Source: an uncultured Bacteroidales bacterium
GTDB lineage: Bacteria; Bacteroidota; Bacteroidia; Bacteroidales; UBA932
Assembly (NCBI GenBank): GCA_947367375.1
Contig: CANBDZ010000008.1
Location: forward strand, 1 to 38,936
Direction of reading: 5' to 3'
DNA: 38,936 bases
The position numbers and the translations under genes are program-made. A model generated the notes under the pieces. The model searched no databases, was not told the DNA's origin, and saw only the letters and a list, made by a program, of their open reading frames with translations. Positions 9,587-19,633 of this stretch are shown here, piece after piece; position 1 is the stretch's first letter, and the number at the start of each line of letters is the position of its first letter.

Positions 9587-11356
9587 ATGAGAAGAATTTT
9601 TGTGATCTGTGCGGCTGCAGTTGCTGCAATGATTTGCTTTACCGGATGTGAACCGGATTCTCCGGACATCATTACGCCGATTCCGGGACCGGGTACAGGT
9701 GGGGAGGAGACTCCGAAGCCTCCGCAGGAAGAGCAGCTGGACTATAATCATCTGGAGGCGTATGGTCCGCTCAAGAGCTATGTGAACCGTACGGTTTCTC
9801 CGGATTTCAAGCTTGGAGCGGCAGTTACTGTGAGCAATTACCTCAAGAAGACTCAGGAATATAAGATGGCTGTGGAGAATTTCGATGAGATGACAGCCGG
9901 AAATGCCATGAAGCAGTCTTCTGTAATGCGTGCGGACGGTACGATGAACTTCAGCCAGGTGCGTAATTTCCTTGATCTGGCGGCTCAGAGCGGAATGACA
10001 GTCTATGGTCACACTCTCGCATGGCATTCTCAGCAGCAGAACACCTATCTGAATAACCTTATTGCCGACAAACGCGTGGATCTCCCTGCGGAAGAGGGTG
10101 TGGATGTGGTTCTTTTCGAGTCAGATTTCAACAATGGTCAGAATCCGTTCATCGGCTGGGGCAACAACTCAACAATTGGAGTCGAGAACGGTGTGTTCAA
10201 GGTTACAAATCCTTCAGCAGCAAACTTTTGGGAGGCTCAGTTCGCCCGCGATTTCAACGAGCCGTTCACAAAGGGACAGAAATATGTTCTTAAATTCAAG
10301 ATAAAAGGCTCGGCTGAGGGCAAGATTACTCCAGGCATTCAGATCCTTGATGACAACTACACATCTGCCGGAGATTTCCCTGCAATCCAGTTCGGTACAG
10401 AGTGGTCTGACGCCGAGGTGGCTTGCGAATGCAAGGCAGACGGCGGAACACGCCTCGTCTTCAGCTTCGGCGAATTCGCCGGTGACATATATATAGATGA
10501 CTTCCAGCTCAAGGCGATAGGAGTTCAGTACACATATGAATCTATGTCTCCTGAGGAAAAGAAGGCTGTTCTTACCGATGTTATGGACAGGTGGATCAAG
10601 GGAATGATGGAGGTCACAGCCAAGGATGTGTCGGCTTGGGATGCTGTAAATGAGGCAATTTCGGCTCAGGACACAGACAGAGATGGCTTCTACGAGCTTG
10701 AGTCGGGAAAATGGGGAAGCTCTGACCACTTCTTCTGGCAGGACTACCTCGGATCTGAGGATTATGTGCGTATCGTGATTGCAAAGGCAAGACAGTACTA
10801 TGCTGAATACGGCGGAACAAAGCCTCTGCGCCTGTTCATCAATGACTATAACCTCGAGTCAGATTGGGATAATAATAAAAAGCTCAAGAGTCTCATTCAT
10901 TGGATAGAGATCTGGGAGTCTGACGGTGTGACCAAGATTGACGGAATCGGTTCGCAGATGCACATTTCATATTACGAGAATCCTTCGACTCAGAAGAGTA
11001 AGGAAGACCACGTAGTGCAAATGCTTCAGCTGATGGCAAACACAGGCAAGCTCGTGAAGATTTCAGAGCTCGATATGGGATATGTCGACAAGAACGGAAA
11101 TACGCTCGCGGCTTCCAGCCTTTCGCTCGCGCAGCACAAGGCGATGGCCGATTTTTATGAGTTTATCGTGAGGAAGTATTTTGAGATCGTCCCACCTGCC
11201 CAGCAGTACGGCATCACTCAGTGGTGTCCTACAGATTCACCTGGTGCGCTTGGTACAGGATGGCGTGGCGGAGAGCCTACAGGCCTCTGGGATCAGAGCT
11301 ATAACCGTAAATATGCCTATGCGGGATTCGCAAATGGCCTCAGATCGGTCAAATGA
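9587..11356 (+). CDS. Endo-1,4-beta-xylanase, GH10, surface lipoprotein with a carbohydrate-binding module inserted in the catalytic domain
   Basis: Lipobox ICFTGC; MTVYGHTLAWHSQ; acid/base WDAVNEAIS; nucleophile region LVKISELDMG; insert VVLFESDFNNG...GDIYIDDFQLKA resembles a CBM4/9/22-type beta-sandwich. Confidence 0.94.
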   Translation: MRRIFVICAAAVAAMICFTGCEPDSPDIITPIPGPGTGGEETPKPPQEEQLDYNHLEAYGPLKSYVNRTVSPDFKLGAAVTVSNYLKKTQEYKMAVENFDEMTAGNAMKQSSVMRADGTMNFSQVRNFLDLAAQSGMTVYGHTLAWHSQQQNTYLNNLIADKRVDLPAEEGVDVVLFESDFNNGQNPFIGWGNNSTIGVENGVFKVTNPSAANFWEAQFARDFNEPFTKGQKYVLKFKIKGSAEGKITPGIQILDDNYTSAGDFPAIQFGTEWSDAEVACECKADGGTRLVFSFGEFAGDIYIDDFQLKAIGVQYTYESMSPEEKKAVLTDVMDRWIKGMMEVTAKDVSAWDAVNEAISAQDTDRDGFYELESGKWGSSDHFFWQDYLGSEDYVRIVIAKARQYYAEYGGTKPLRLFINDYNLESDWDNNKKLKSLIHWIEIWESDGVTKIDGIGSQMHISYYENPSTQKSKEDHVVQMLQLMANTGKLVKISELDMGYVDKNGNTLAASSLSLAQHKAMADFYEFIVRKYFEIVPPAQQYGITQWCPTDSPGALGTGWRGGEPTGLWDQSYNRKYAYAGFANGLRSVK

Positions 11357-11360
11357 TAAC

Positions 11361-11392
11361 GAAACAGGGTAAAAATGCCCTGTTTCTTTCGT
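11361..11392 (+). terminator. Intrinsic terminator downstream of GH10
   Basis: gaaacaggg (11361-11369) / ccctgtttc (11378-11386) 9-bp stem followed by T-rich sequence. Confidence 0.75.
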
Positions 11393-11614
11393 TTTTGATG
11401 CATTTCTTTTGTTTTTGATACTTTTTTCTCCGCTTTTTGTATTGTGTGTTTCAAATTTGAACGCCTTTGTTTCCAAAATTAATCGCACAACCCACATTGT
11501 TTGCTAAATTTACAAATCTTTAAGATGTAATCTTAGACAACCGCGAAATTCATAAACAACTTATGTTTTTTTAATAACCATCCCTAACGGGAAAACTAAT
11601 CAACCTATCACATT

Positions 11615-14600
11615 ATGAAAGCGAAAAAGCTAACTCATCTGTTCGGATTCGTGGCGCTTATGCTCCTGATTTCCGGACAAGCATTCGCCCAGAACACTCG
11701 AGTAACAGGTCGAGTTCTGGATGAACTGGGGGAGGGCTTGATTGGAGCCGGCGTGGTAATTCAAGGAACCACAACGGGTACAGTCACAGACTTGGACGGT
11801 AACTATGAACTTCCGTCTGTTCCTCAGGGTGCAATTCTCGAGTTCTCTTGCGTCGGCTATGCGACTCAGGCAGTCCAGGTAACTGGTGCGTATCTTGATG
11901 TCACAATGAAGCCGGACACAAGGCTTATTGACGAGTCTGTTGTCGTGGCTTACGGCCAGCAGACTAAAGTCACCATCACCGGTGCTGTCACAGCAGTCGG
12001 TGGTGACGCCCTTTTGAAGTCGCCTGTTGCCAACGTGGCGAACGCGCTTCAGGGAAATCTTCCTGGTGTATCGGCAGTGCAGGCATCGGGCATGCCTGGT
12101 GCTGACGAGCCTGTCATCAGAATCCGCGGTGTCGGCTCTTTGAACAGTGCTGAGCCTCTCGTATTGGTCGACGGTGTAGAGCGTCCGTTCTCTCAGCTCG
12201 ATCCTAACGAAATCGAGAGTATTTCAGTACTCAAGGATGCTTCTGCGACAGCAGTGTTCGGTGTACGCGGTGCCAATGGTGTAATCCTCGTTACCACAAA
12301 GCGTGGTGAAGTCGGAAAGGCTTCGGTTACAGCATCTGCCAGCGCAGCTATGCAGACCATCTCGCAGTTCATCGACTTTGCTGATTCATACACTTATGGC
12401 CAGATGTGGAACTACACAGCCATCACTGACGCTCTCCCTGTAGAGCAGTGGCCTGGTACAGTAAAGATCGCTGATTACACTCCTTATGCTGACAACGGTA
12501 TCCGTTTCTCACAGGACGTGATGGAACATTTCCGTACAGGAGATATGCCGACTACATTCCCTAATACCGACTGGATCGACTACATTATGAACGACAAGGC
12601 TTGGCAGGAACAGGCCAATGTTAATGTTTCCGGCGGTACTGAGAAGGTTCGTTACTTCGTTTCGGCAGGTATCCTCAATCAGAATTCATTGCTCAAGACT
12701 TTCTCGAACAATAAGAACGAGACCTTCGACTATCAGCGTCTGAACTATCGTGCAAACCTCGATATCGAAGTCTCTAAGTACAGCCAGCTCTCACTTACCC
12801 TCGGTGGCCGTATGCAGGACCGCAACACAATGGGTGGTGGTGAAGGTTTCCTTTTCCGTTATCTCCAGGGTGCTACTCCTTATGCAGGTATCGGAGTTGA
12901 CGAGCAGGGCCGTCACATTGTTTCTGATGCAAACATCGTAGGTCCGTTTGACCGCGACGCTCTCTCAAACTACTACGAGCTCGGTTATGAGAACCAGAGC
13001 ACAAATGCCCTCAACTTCGACATCCAGTACAAGCTCGACCTGAGCTTCCTCGTGAAGGGTCTGGATTTCAAGGCTAAGGCATCTTACAACTCAGAGTATA
13101 CAGCTCAGAAGTATCGTCAGAACGGTTATGGTACAGGTCTGACATACATTGCTACCCTCGTGGACGGCAAGGAAGTTCTCCGCAAGGATAACGTGACTTG
13201 GCCTATCCCTTACAGCGAAGGCAAGTGGGGCAGCCGTAACTGGTACGCAGAGGCAAGCTTCAACTACAACCGCCGTATCGGAAAGCATAACATCGGTGGT
13301 CTCCTCCTCTATAACCAGAGTAAGTCTTACTATCCTTGGGATTCTGACGGAAGCATCTACCAGTCTATCCCTAAGGGTTATGTAGGTCTTGTGGGTCGTG
13401 TTACATATGACTATGACACCAAGTACCTCCTCGACCTTAACATTGGTTACAACGGATCCGAGAACTTCGCTCCAGGCAGACGTTATGGTACCTTCCCTTC
13501 AGTCTCTGTAGGTTGGATTCCATCTCAGGAGCAGTGGTGGGCACCTATGAAGAATGCCATCAGCTACTTGAAGTTCCGTGCATCATACGGTCTCGTAGGT
13601 AACGACAGCACAAACGGTGCACGCTTCCTCTACCTCCCTGGTACTTGGCAGTTCTACAACGGTTCTATGACCTGGAACCCACAGGAGCGCGGTGCCAACT
13701 TCGGTGTGAACGGAAACTGGCTTCCAGCTGTCAAGGAGCTTACTGCAGGTAACCCTAACGTTACTTGGGAGACTGCAACAAAGATCAACCTCGGTGTTGA
13801 CGCAGGTTTCTTCAAGGACAGACTCCACGCTTATGTTGACTTCTTCTGGGAGGACCGCAGAGACATCCTCGTGTCAAATGCTTCGACTCTTCCTGCAGTT
13901 ACTTCACTTCCGGCAAACTACGTGAATGAAGGCCGCGTGAAGAACCACGGTTTCGAGGTTTCGCTCAACTGGGAGCAGAAGTTCGGTGACTTCCGTTACT
14001 CTATCTCTCCAAACTTTGCATTTGCAAGAAACAAGGTCATCGAGATGCTCGAGGTTCCACCTATGTATGCGTACCTCAGCCGTACAGGTCTCCCTGTAGG
14101 ACAGCGTTTCGGTTATGACCTCTTCGAGTTCTATGAGCCAGGTGCAACAGAGGAGCGCTACTTCGAGAAGTACGGCGTGGAAATGCCTGACCAGGTGTCA
14201 GCTATCAAGCCGGGTGACTGTGTGTATGTCGACTTGAACGGTGACAAAGTCATCGACGCAAACGACCAGAAGCCTCTCGGCTACACTGACAATCCTGAAA
14301 TCACATATTCAGTTAACTTCAACTTCCAGTGGAAAGGCCTCGACTTCACAATGCTTTGGATCGGAGCTGACCACGTGAGCCGCCAGCTGAACGGATACTT
14401 CCGTGACCAGTTCGGTTCTACTAACACTTCAGCACTCACTCAGTGGGTTGCAGACAACTCTTGGACAGAGGACAATACTGACGCTATCCTTCCTCGTATC
14501 TCATTCACCAACCGTGTTCACAACAACCGTGACTCACAGGCTTGGGTTGTGGATTCGAAGTATGTACGTCTCAAGAATGTCGAGCTCGGTTACACCTTCA

Positions 14601-14776
14601 CTCCTAAGGCAGGATCATTCTTTAATTATATAAGAGTGTACGCTTCAGGTAACAACCTCCTTACTTTTGCTGACTTCAAGGGTAATGACCCTGAGGCTCC
14701 AGGTTCAGGACTTGACTATGGTGTGCGCTATCCGATGACACGTCTTTTCAACCTCGGTGCACAGTTTAACTTCTAA
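11615..14776 (+). CDS. xusA: SusC-like TonB-dependent outer-membrane transporter (XusA-like by synteny)
   Basis: Signal peptide; CarboxypepD_reg-like N-domain TRVTGRVLDELGEGLIGAGVVIQGTTTGTVTDLDGNYEL; plug with VIRIRGVGSLNSAEPLVLVDGVER; C-terminal LFNLGAQFNF. The symbol rests on synteny with Bacteroidetes xylan utilisation loci. Confidence 0.93.
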   Translation: MKAKKLTHLFGFVALMLLISGQAFAQNTRVTGRVLDELGEGLIGAGVVIQGTTTGTVTDLDGNYELPSVPQGAILEFSCVGYATQAVQVTGAYLDVTMKPDTRLIDESVVVAYGQQTKVTITGAVTAVGGDALLKSPVANVANALQGNLPGVSAVQASGMPGADEPVIRIRGVGSLNSAEPLVLVDGVERPFSQLDPNEIESISVLKDASATAVFGVRGANGVILVTTKRGEVGKASVTASASAAMQTISQFIDFADSYTYGQMWNYTAITDALPVEQWPGTVKIADYTPYADNGIRFSQDVMEHFRTGDMPTTFPNTDWIDYIMNDKAWQEQANVNVSGGTEKVRYFVSAGILNQNSLLKTFSNNKNETFDYQRLNYRANLDIEVSKYSQLSLTLGGRMQDRNTMGGGEGFLFRYLQGATPYAGIGVDEQGRHIVSDANIVGPFDRDALSNYYELGYENQSTNALNFDIQYKLDLSFLVKGLDFKAKASYNSEYTAQKYRQNGYGTGLTYIATLVDGKEVLRKDNVTWPIPYSEGKWGSRNWYAEASFNYNRRIGKHNIGGLLLYNQSKSYYPWDSDGSIYQSIPKGYVGLVGRVTYDYDTKYLLDLNIGYNGSENFAPGRRYGTFPSVSVGWIPSQEQWWAPMKNAISYLKFRASYGLVGNDSTNGARFLYLPGTWQFYNGSMTWNPQERGANFGVNGNWLPAVKELTAGNPNVTWETATKINLGVDAGFFKDRLHAYVDFFWEDRRDILVSNASTLPAVTSLPANYVNEGRVKNHGFEVSLNWEQKFGDFRYSISPNFAFARNKVIEMLEVPPMYAYLSRTGLPVGQRFGYDLFEFYEPGATEERYFEKYGVEMPDQVSAIKPGDCVYVDLNGDKVIDANDQKPLGYTDNPEITYSVNFNFQWKGLDFTMLWIGADHVSRQLNGYFRDQFGSTNTSALTQWVADNSWTEDNTDAILPRISFTNRVHNNRDSQAWVVDSKYVRLKNVELGYTFTPKAGSFFNYIRVYASGNNLLTFADFKGNDPEAPGSGLDYGVRYPMTRLFNLGAQFNF

Positions 14777-14788
14777 ACACTTTACGAA

Positions 14789-16819
14789 ATGAAAAAGATA
14801 TTGAATAACATATTGATTCTGGGAATCTTTACAGTGTTCTTCAGTACTTCCTGTGTTGATAAGATAGCTGTAGGAGACAACTTCCTTGAGAAGGCTCCAG
14901 GTGTCGATGTCAATATTGATACTGTATTCACAAGCGCAGAGTACACCCGTAACTTCCTTTGGAGTGCGTACGGTCAGATCTACTGCACATATACTTCCGG
15001 AAATATGATCAACGGAGCTCCTATCGACGCTCTGTCTGACTCTTATCATTGCTACTGTTCTTGGGGTGGCCCTATCCAGAGCTACTATCCAGGCGGTCTT
15101 ACCGAGGATGCCCAGGACACAGCTGACTCTAACTTCCAGGGTAAGTTCTCTTATTCTACAAAGAATCCTTCATCATCAGCTGACGGCCGCGTCTCTATCT
15201 ATGAGACTGTACGTAAGTGCTGGCAGATCATCGAGAACATCGACAAGGTTCCTGATATGGATGAGGACGAGAAGAGCCGTCTCCGCGGTGAGGCTTATAC
15301 CATTATGGCAAGCCGCTATTTCGACGCTTTCCGTAACTTCGGAGGACTCTGCCTTGCAAAGAAGGCTTACGCAGTAGGTGAAAACTTCGAAGATGGCCGT
15401 GCTACTGCTATGGAGACTGTCGAGTTCATCGACTCTCTCATCGTGTGCGCTATCAATGAGCCTGGTTACATCTGGAACATTCCTGATGCAGACATCGCTC
15501 AGTGGTCAGGTCGTCTTACAAAGGCTTCCGCTATGGCTCTCCGCGCAAAGGTTTGGATGCACGCAGCTTCTCCGCTCTTCAACAATGCTGAGCCTTATAT
15601 GGAGTACAACCCTCTCAAGGTTACTGAGTTCACAAACATCGAGCACGTGTGGTTCGGAGGTTATGACCAGACACTCTGGGATCGTTGCCGCGAGTATTGC
15701 GAGGATTTCTTCGAGGAGAATGCGGCTAACGGCAACTACTATCAGCTCGTGCAGCCTGCAACTCAGGACGAGGCAGGTTACCGTATGGCTTTCCGTAATG
15801 CCTACAGATACCGCAATGACGGAACTATCCGCGAGAAGATCTTTGACGCTCACCCAACACAGTGGATGTCAAGTTCAGGAACTGACGGTGTAATCAACAA
15901 CAACGGCTGGGGCTGGGGTTGGGCCGGTTTCGCTCTTGACGGCTATCGTCAGGGTGGAGCAGTTCCTACAAACGAGCTTATGGAGTGCTTCGGTATGGCA
16001 GACGGTAGAAACTTCCCATATGAAGATATTTATGGTCAAGGTGCAAACCCAGATGGCATCGACATCTATAAGGACCGTGACCCACGTCTTTATGAGACTA
16101 TCCTCGTTCCAAGAGAATCTTTCCCTTACGCAGTGGTTGGAGACTACAATGGAAAGACTTACATCGACACTTGGGTAGACGGTGCAATGGATTATGACTC
16201 AGGTAACTTCGGTAATGTTGCTGATGATGCAGCAACCCGCTACAGAAAGTTCAAATGGATGCTTGACTACTCTGCTGGAAAGATGGACGACAAGATGATC
16301 GGAGTTCCTTACATCCGTCTTGCTGAAATGTACCTTATCTATGCTGAGGCTCTTGCTGAGACAGGTAACCTCACAGGTGCAATCGAGCAGGTTGACATCG
16401 TGCGTAAGCGCGTAGGATTGGGCGGACTCGCTGAAAAGAATCCTGAACTCAACCTCACATCTGACAAGGATGCCCTTATCAACGAGATTCTTCGTGAGAG
16501 AAACTGTGAGATCGGAGCAGAGTGCGCAGACCGTCTTTACGATATGATCCGCCGCAAGCGTCAGGACCTCTTTACCAAGCCGCTTCACGAAATCAGAGTA
16601 TATCGTCTCGATGACAACGGTCAGCGTATGACAGGATCTGATGTACGTTGGGATCCTTCTACTCCTTGGCCTAAGTTTGAGTACGAGAAGGTACGTATCT
16701 CTGTAGGTGCACGCCGCTGGTGGGATGAGGGTTACTGGACTAACAAGTGGTACCTTGACCCAGTTTCACGTATCGAGATCCAGAAGGGTTACGGTCTTAC
16801 TCAGAATCCTGGTTGGTAA
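14789..16819 (+). CDS. xusB: SusD-like outer-membrane glycan-binding lipoprotein (XusB-like by synteny)
   Basis: Lipobox STSC; SusD/RagB features: YTIMASRYFDAFRNFGGLCL, YIRLAEMYLIYAEALAE, ILRERNCEIGAECADRLYDMIRRK, C-terminal LTQNPGW. Confidence 0.93.
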   Translation: MKKILNNILILGIFTVFFSTSCVDKIAVGDNFLEKAPGVDVNIDTVFTSAEYTRNFLWSAYGQIYCTYTSGNMINGAPIDALSDSYHCYCSWGGPIQSYYPGGLTEDAQDTADSNFQGKFSYSTKNPSSSADGRVSIYETVRKCWQIIENIDKVPDMDEDEKSRLRGEAYTIMASRYFDAFRNFGGLCLAKKAYAVGENFEDGRATAMETVEFIDSLIVCAINEPGYIWNIPDADIAQWSGRLTKASAMALRAKVWMHAASPLFNNAEPYMEYNPLKVTEFTNIEHVWFGGYDQTLWDRCREYCEDFFEENAANGNYYQLVQPATQDEAGYRMAFRNAYRYRNDGTIREKIFDAHPTQWMSSSGTDGVINNNGWGWGWAGFALDGYRQGGAVPTNELMECFGMADGRNFPYEDIYGQGANPDGIDIYKDRDPRLYETILVPRESFPYAVVGDYNGKTYIDTWVDGAMDYDSGNFGNVADDAATRYRKFKWMLDYSAGKMDDKMIGVPYIRLAEMYLIYAEALAETGNLTGAIEQVDIVRKRVGLGGLAEKNPELNLTSDKDALINEILRERNCEIGAECADRLYDMIRRKRQDLFTKPLHEIRVYRLDDNGQRMTGSDVRWDPSTPWPKFEYEKVRISVGARRWWDEGYWTNKWYLDPVSRIEIQKGYGLTQNPGW

Positions 16820-16836
16820 CATTAGAACTTATCATT

Positions 16837-19620
16837 ATGAAATTAAGAAATATATTTATATTCAGCTTGTTAGGGTTCTGTCTTGTTCCAATGACAGCTG
16901 ACGCTCAGGCACAGCTTGCCGACAAGAAGTCGCAGACAGTGGATTTGGGCTACGGCGTGGAGACATCAGAATACCTTACTACAGCGGCGACATATACCAT
17001 CACCGCTGAGGAGCTTAGCCGTACTTCTGCAATCAGCCTCGCTGATGCGCTTTACGGCAAACTGCTTGGACTTACTGCAGTTCAGAATACCGGTTTCAAG
17101 GGTGAAGAGGGCAGAGGTGCCTCATTCAACATCCGCGGTATTCAGACTACCGGTGAGCAGGACATCCTTATTCTCGTCGATGGAATCGAGCGTCCTATCG
17201 ACAGACTTACAGTAGAGGAAGTTGAAAGCGTGACTGTTCTCAAGGATGCGGCTGCAGCTGCTCTTTACGGACACGAAGCTGTAAACGGTGTACTCCTCGT
17301 GAAGACAAAGCGTGGAGCTGCAGGTACAGGAAACCACATCAAGGTCGGTGCTTCCCACAAGCTTCAGTTCGATCCGGACTATGCTGACATGGTTGGTGCT
17401 TATGACTATGCAAGCGCTCTCAACATCGCAAGAGCTAATGACGGTCTTGCAGCAGCTTACTCAGAGGCAGAGCTCCAGAAGTTCCTTGACGGCAGCGATC
17501 CTTTCGTTTACCCTAACGTAAACTGGAAAGATGAGGTCTTCAAGAACACAGCAAGCGAGACTAACGCATACATCTCTATGTATGGTGGTTCAGACAGAGT
17601 GCAGTACTACTCTCTCCTCGACTACACAGATGCACGCGGTCTTTATGCAAATCCAGACCAGGGTGACTGGAACTCTCAGCTCAGATATTCAAAGGCTAAC
17701 ATCCGTACCAACGTGGACTTCCAGGTGACTGAGTCTACAAGAGTGAAGACAAACATCCTTGCACTCTTCATGGAGACTAACGGTGTTCCTAACATCAACT
17801 CAAACGATGCTTGGTGGCATCTTTATAAGGTTCCTGCATTGGCATTCCCTATCAAGACTCAGGAGGGTACTTGGGGAGGTAGCCAGACTTACGGTGACTT
17901 CAACCTTTTGGCTAAGTCTCAGGGCGCAGGTTACTCAAAGACTCACCAGCGTCAGATCTGGGCAGACATCACATTGGAGCAGGATCTCTACGGTATTCTC
18001 GAGGGACTCCAGTTCTATGTAGGCGGATCTTATGACAATGCTTCAAACATCATTGAGAACCGTACAAAGGGTTATCAGTATGGATGGAACTACTACGATC
18101 CTGCTACTGGTGAAATGATGCAGACTACAATGGGTACAGTTGAGGATAAGCTCGTGTTCAATTACTGGGTTGACTCACAGTGGCGCAGCGGAACCGTTAA
18201 GACTGGTTTCAAGTATGCTACCAAGTTTGACAACGGTGACGACTTCGCAGCTAACCTCAACTACAATACAAAGAGCGAAATCCGTGACGGACGCAGCAAC
18301 ACATGGTATCGTCAGAATGTGGCTCTCGCAGCTCACTACGATCACGCTGACAAGCTCATGGCTGACCTCGTTCTCGCAGCTAACGGTTCTAACCGTTCAT
18401 ACCCTGCCAAGTGGGCGTTCTCACCTACATTGGCTCTCGGTTGGATCTATGCTGACAACGCTGACAAGGGCAACTATGGTAAGCTTCGCGCTTCAGCTGG
18501 TATCCAGCACACTGACTATGTTCCTGCAGCAGGTCTCTGGCTTGACCGTTGGGACGGCGGACACGGTGATTTCTACTACGGAAACAACTTCGCTCAGTCT
18601 TGGGGTGCCTTCCTTACTCAGTTCCCTACATCGAACTTCCGTCAGGAGGCTGCTTACAAAGCTAACTTCGGTACTGACGTAAGAATCGCAGGTTGCCTCG
18701 ACATCGTTGCTGACGTATTTTATCAGCAGCGCCGCAACATCCTTGTAAGCGCTTCTTCACTCAACTCTTCAGTAGTAGGTCTCCAGTCAGCATATGATGA
18801 CAAGGGTGCTGTTCAGAGCTATGGCGCTGAACTCGGCCTCCGTTTCGCGAAGACATTCGACAACGGACTTAACTTCAATGCTACAGGTATGGCTACATAC
18901 TCAAAGAACCAGATCATCGAGTGGATCGAGAATCCTGTATATCCTAACCTCTCTGTAATCGGAACTCCAGCTGATGCAGCTCGCGGACTCGTAGCCCTCG
19001 GCTTCTTCGAGAGCCAGGAGGACATCGACAACAGCCCGCTCCAGCAGTTCGGTCAGGTGAAGGTCGGTGACATCAAGTATCAGGATATCAACGGTGACAA
19101 CGTGATCAACGAGAATGACTATGTTGCTCTTGACTATGGTACAGCATTCCCTTCATTGAACTACTCTTTCAGCCTCGGTCTCGAGTACAAGGGTGTAGGT
19201 TTCAATGCTTCATTCCAGGGCGCTGGCAACCATATCAAGAACCTCCGCTATGTTGACGGTGTTTGGGGAGCTCTCTCTGACAACAGAAACATGTCGAAGG
19301 AGTACTATGCAAACTGCTACGACATCGCAGGTGCAAACGCATTGTATCCACGTCTTTCTACTGAGAACGTAGCAAACAATGCTCAGGAGTCTACAATCTG
19401 GTATCGCAATGTGTCTTGGTTCAAGATGCGTGACTGCGAACTTTACTACAAGTTGCCTGCATCTGTTCTCAATCGTGCAAAGATCTCTGACGGCAAGGTG
19501 TTCGTGAAGGGTCAGAATCTCCTTTCATTTGACAACATCGCTGCTATGGATGCCGAGAATCTCAACACAGGCTATCCTGTGATGAAGGCGGTTACCTTTG
19601 GATTTTCTGTAGTATTCTAA
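16837..19620 (+). CDS. xusC: SusC-like TonB-dependent transporter lacking the N-terminal carboxypeptidase-like domain (XusC-like by synteny)
   Basis: MKLRNIFIFSLLGFCLVPMTADAQAQ signal; plug starts almost at once (GYGVETSEYLTTAATYTITAEELSRTSAISLADALYGKLLGL); FNIRGIQTTGEQDILILVDGIERP; C-terminal VTFGFSVVF. ORF start 16813 probably over-extended; ATG 16837 precedes the signal peptide. Confidence 0.92.
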   Translation: MKLRNIFIFSLLGFCLVPMTADAQAQLADKKSQTVDLGYGVETSEYLTTAATYTITAEELSRTSAISLADALYGKLLGLTAVQNTGFKGEEGRGASFNIRGIQTTGEQDILILVDGIERPIDRLTVEEVESVTVLKDAAAAALYGHEAVNGVLLVKTKRGAAGTGNHIKVGASHKLQFDPDYADMVGAYDYASALNIARANDGLAAAYSEAELQKFLDGSDPFVYPNVNWKDEVFKNTASETNAYISMYGGSDRVQYYSLLDYTDARGLYANPDQGDWNSQLRYSKANIRTNVDFQVTESTRVKTNILALFMETNGVPNINSNDAWWHLYKVPALAFPIKTQEGTWGGSQTYGDFNLLAKSQGAGYSKTHQRQIWADITLEQDLYGILEGLQFYVGGSYDNASNIIENRTKGYQYGWNYYDPATGEMMQTTMGTVEDKLVFNYWVDSQWRSGTVKTGFKYATKFDNGDDFAANLNYNTKSEIRDGRSNTWYRQNVALAAHYDHADKLMADLVLAANGSNRSYPAKWAFSPTLALGWIYADNADKGNYGKLRASAGIQHTDYVPAAGLWLDRWDGGHGDFYYGNNFAQSWGAFLTQFPTSNFRQEAAYKANFGTDVRIAGCLDIVADVFYQQRRNILVSASSLNSSVVGLQSAYDDKGAVQSYGAELGLRFAKTFDNGLNFNATGMATYSKNQIIEWIENPVYPNLSVIGTPADAARGLVALGFFESQEDIDNSPLQQFGQVKVGDIKYQDINGDNVINENDYVALDYGTAFPSLNYSFSLGLEYKGVGFNASFQGAGNHIKNLRYVDGVWGALSDNRNMSKEYYANCYDIAGANALYPRLSTENVANNAQESTIWYRNVSWFKMRDCELYYKLPASVLNRAKISDGKVFVKGQNLLSFDNIAAMDAENLNTGYPVMKAVTFGFSVVF

Positions 19621-19633
19621 TAAAGATTGACTT

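Noticed and set aside
10214-10729. 171-aa minus-strand ORF antisense to GH10
   Set aside because: Overlaps essential GH10/CBM coding sequence; no support.
16813-16836. Start of second SusC at 16813
   Set aside because: Would overlap the SusD stop and put MVTLELII before the signal peptide; ATG 16837 fits better.
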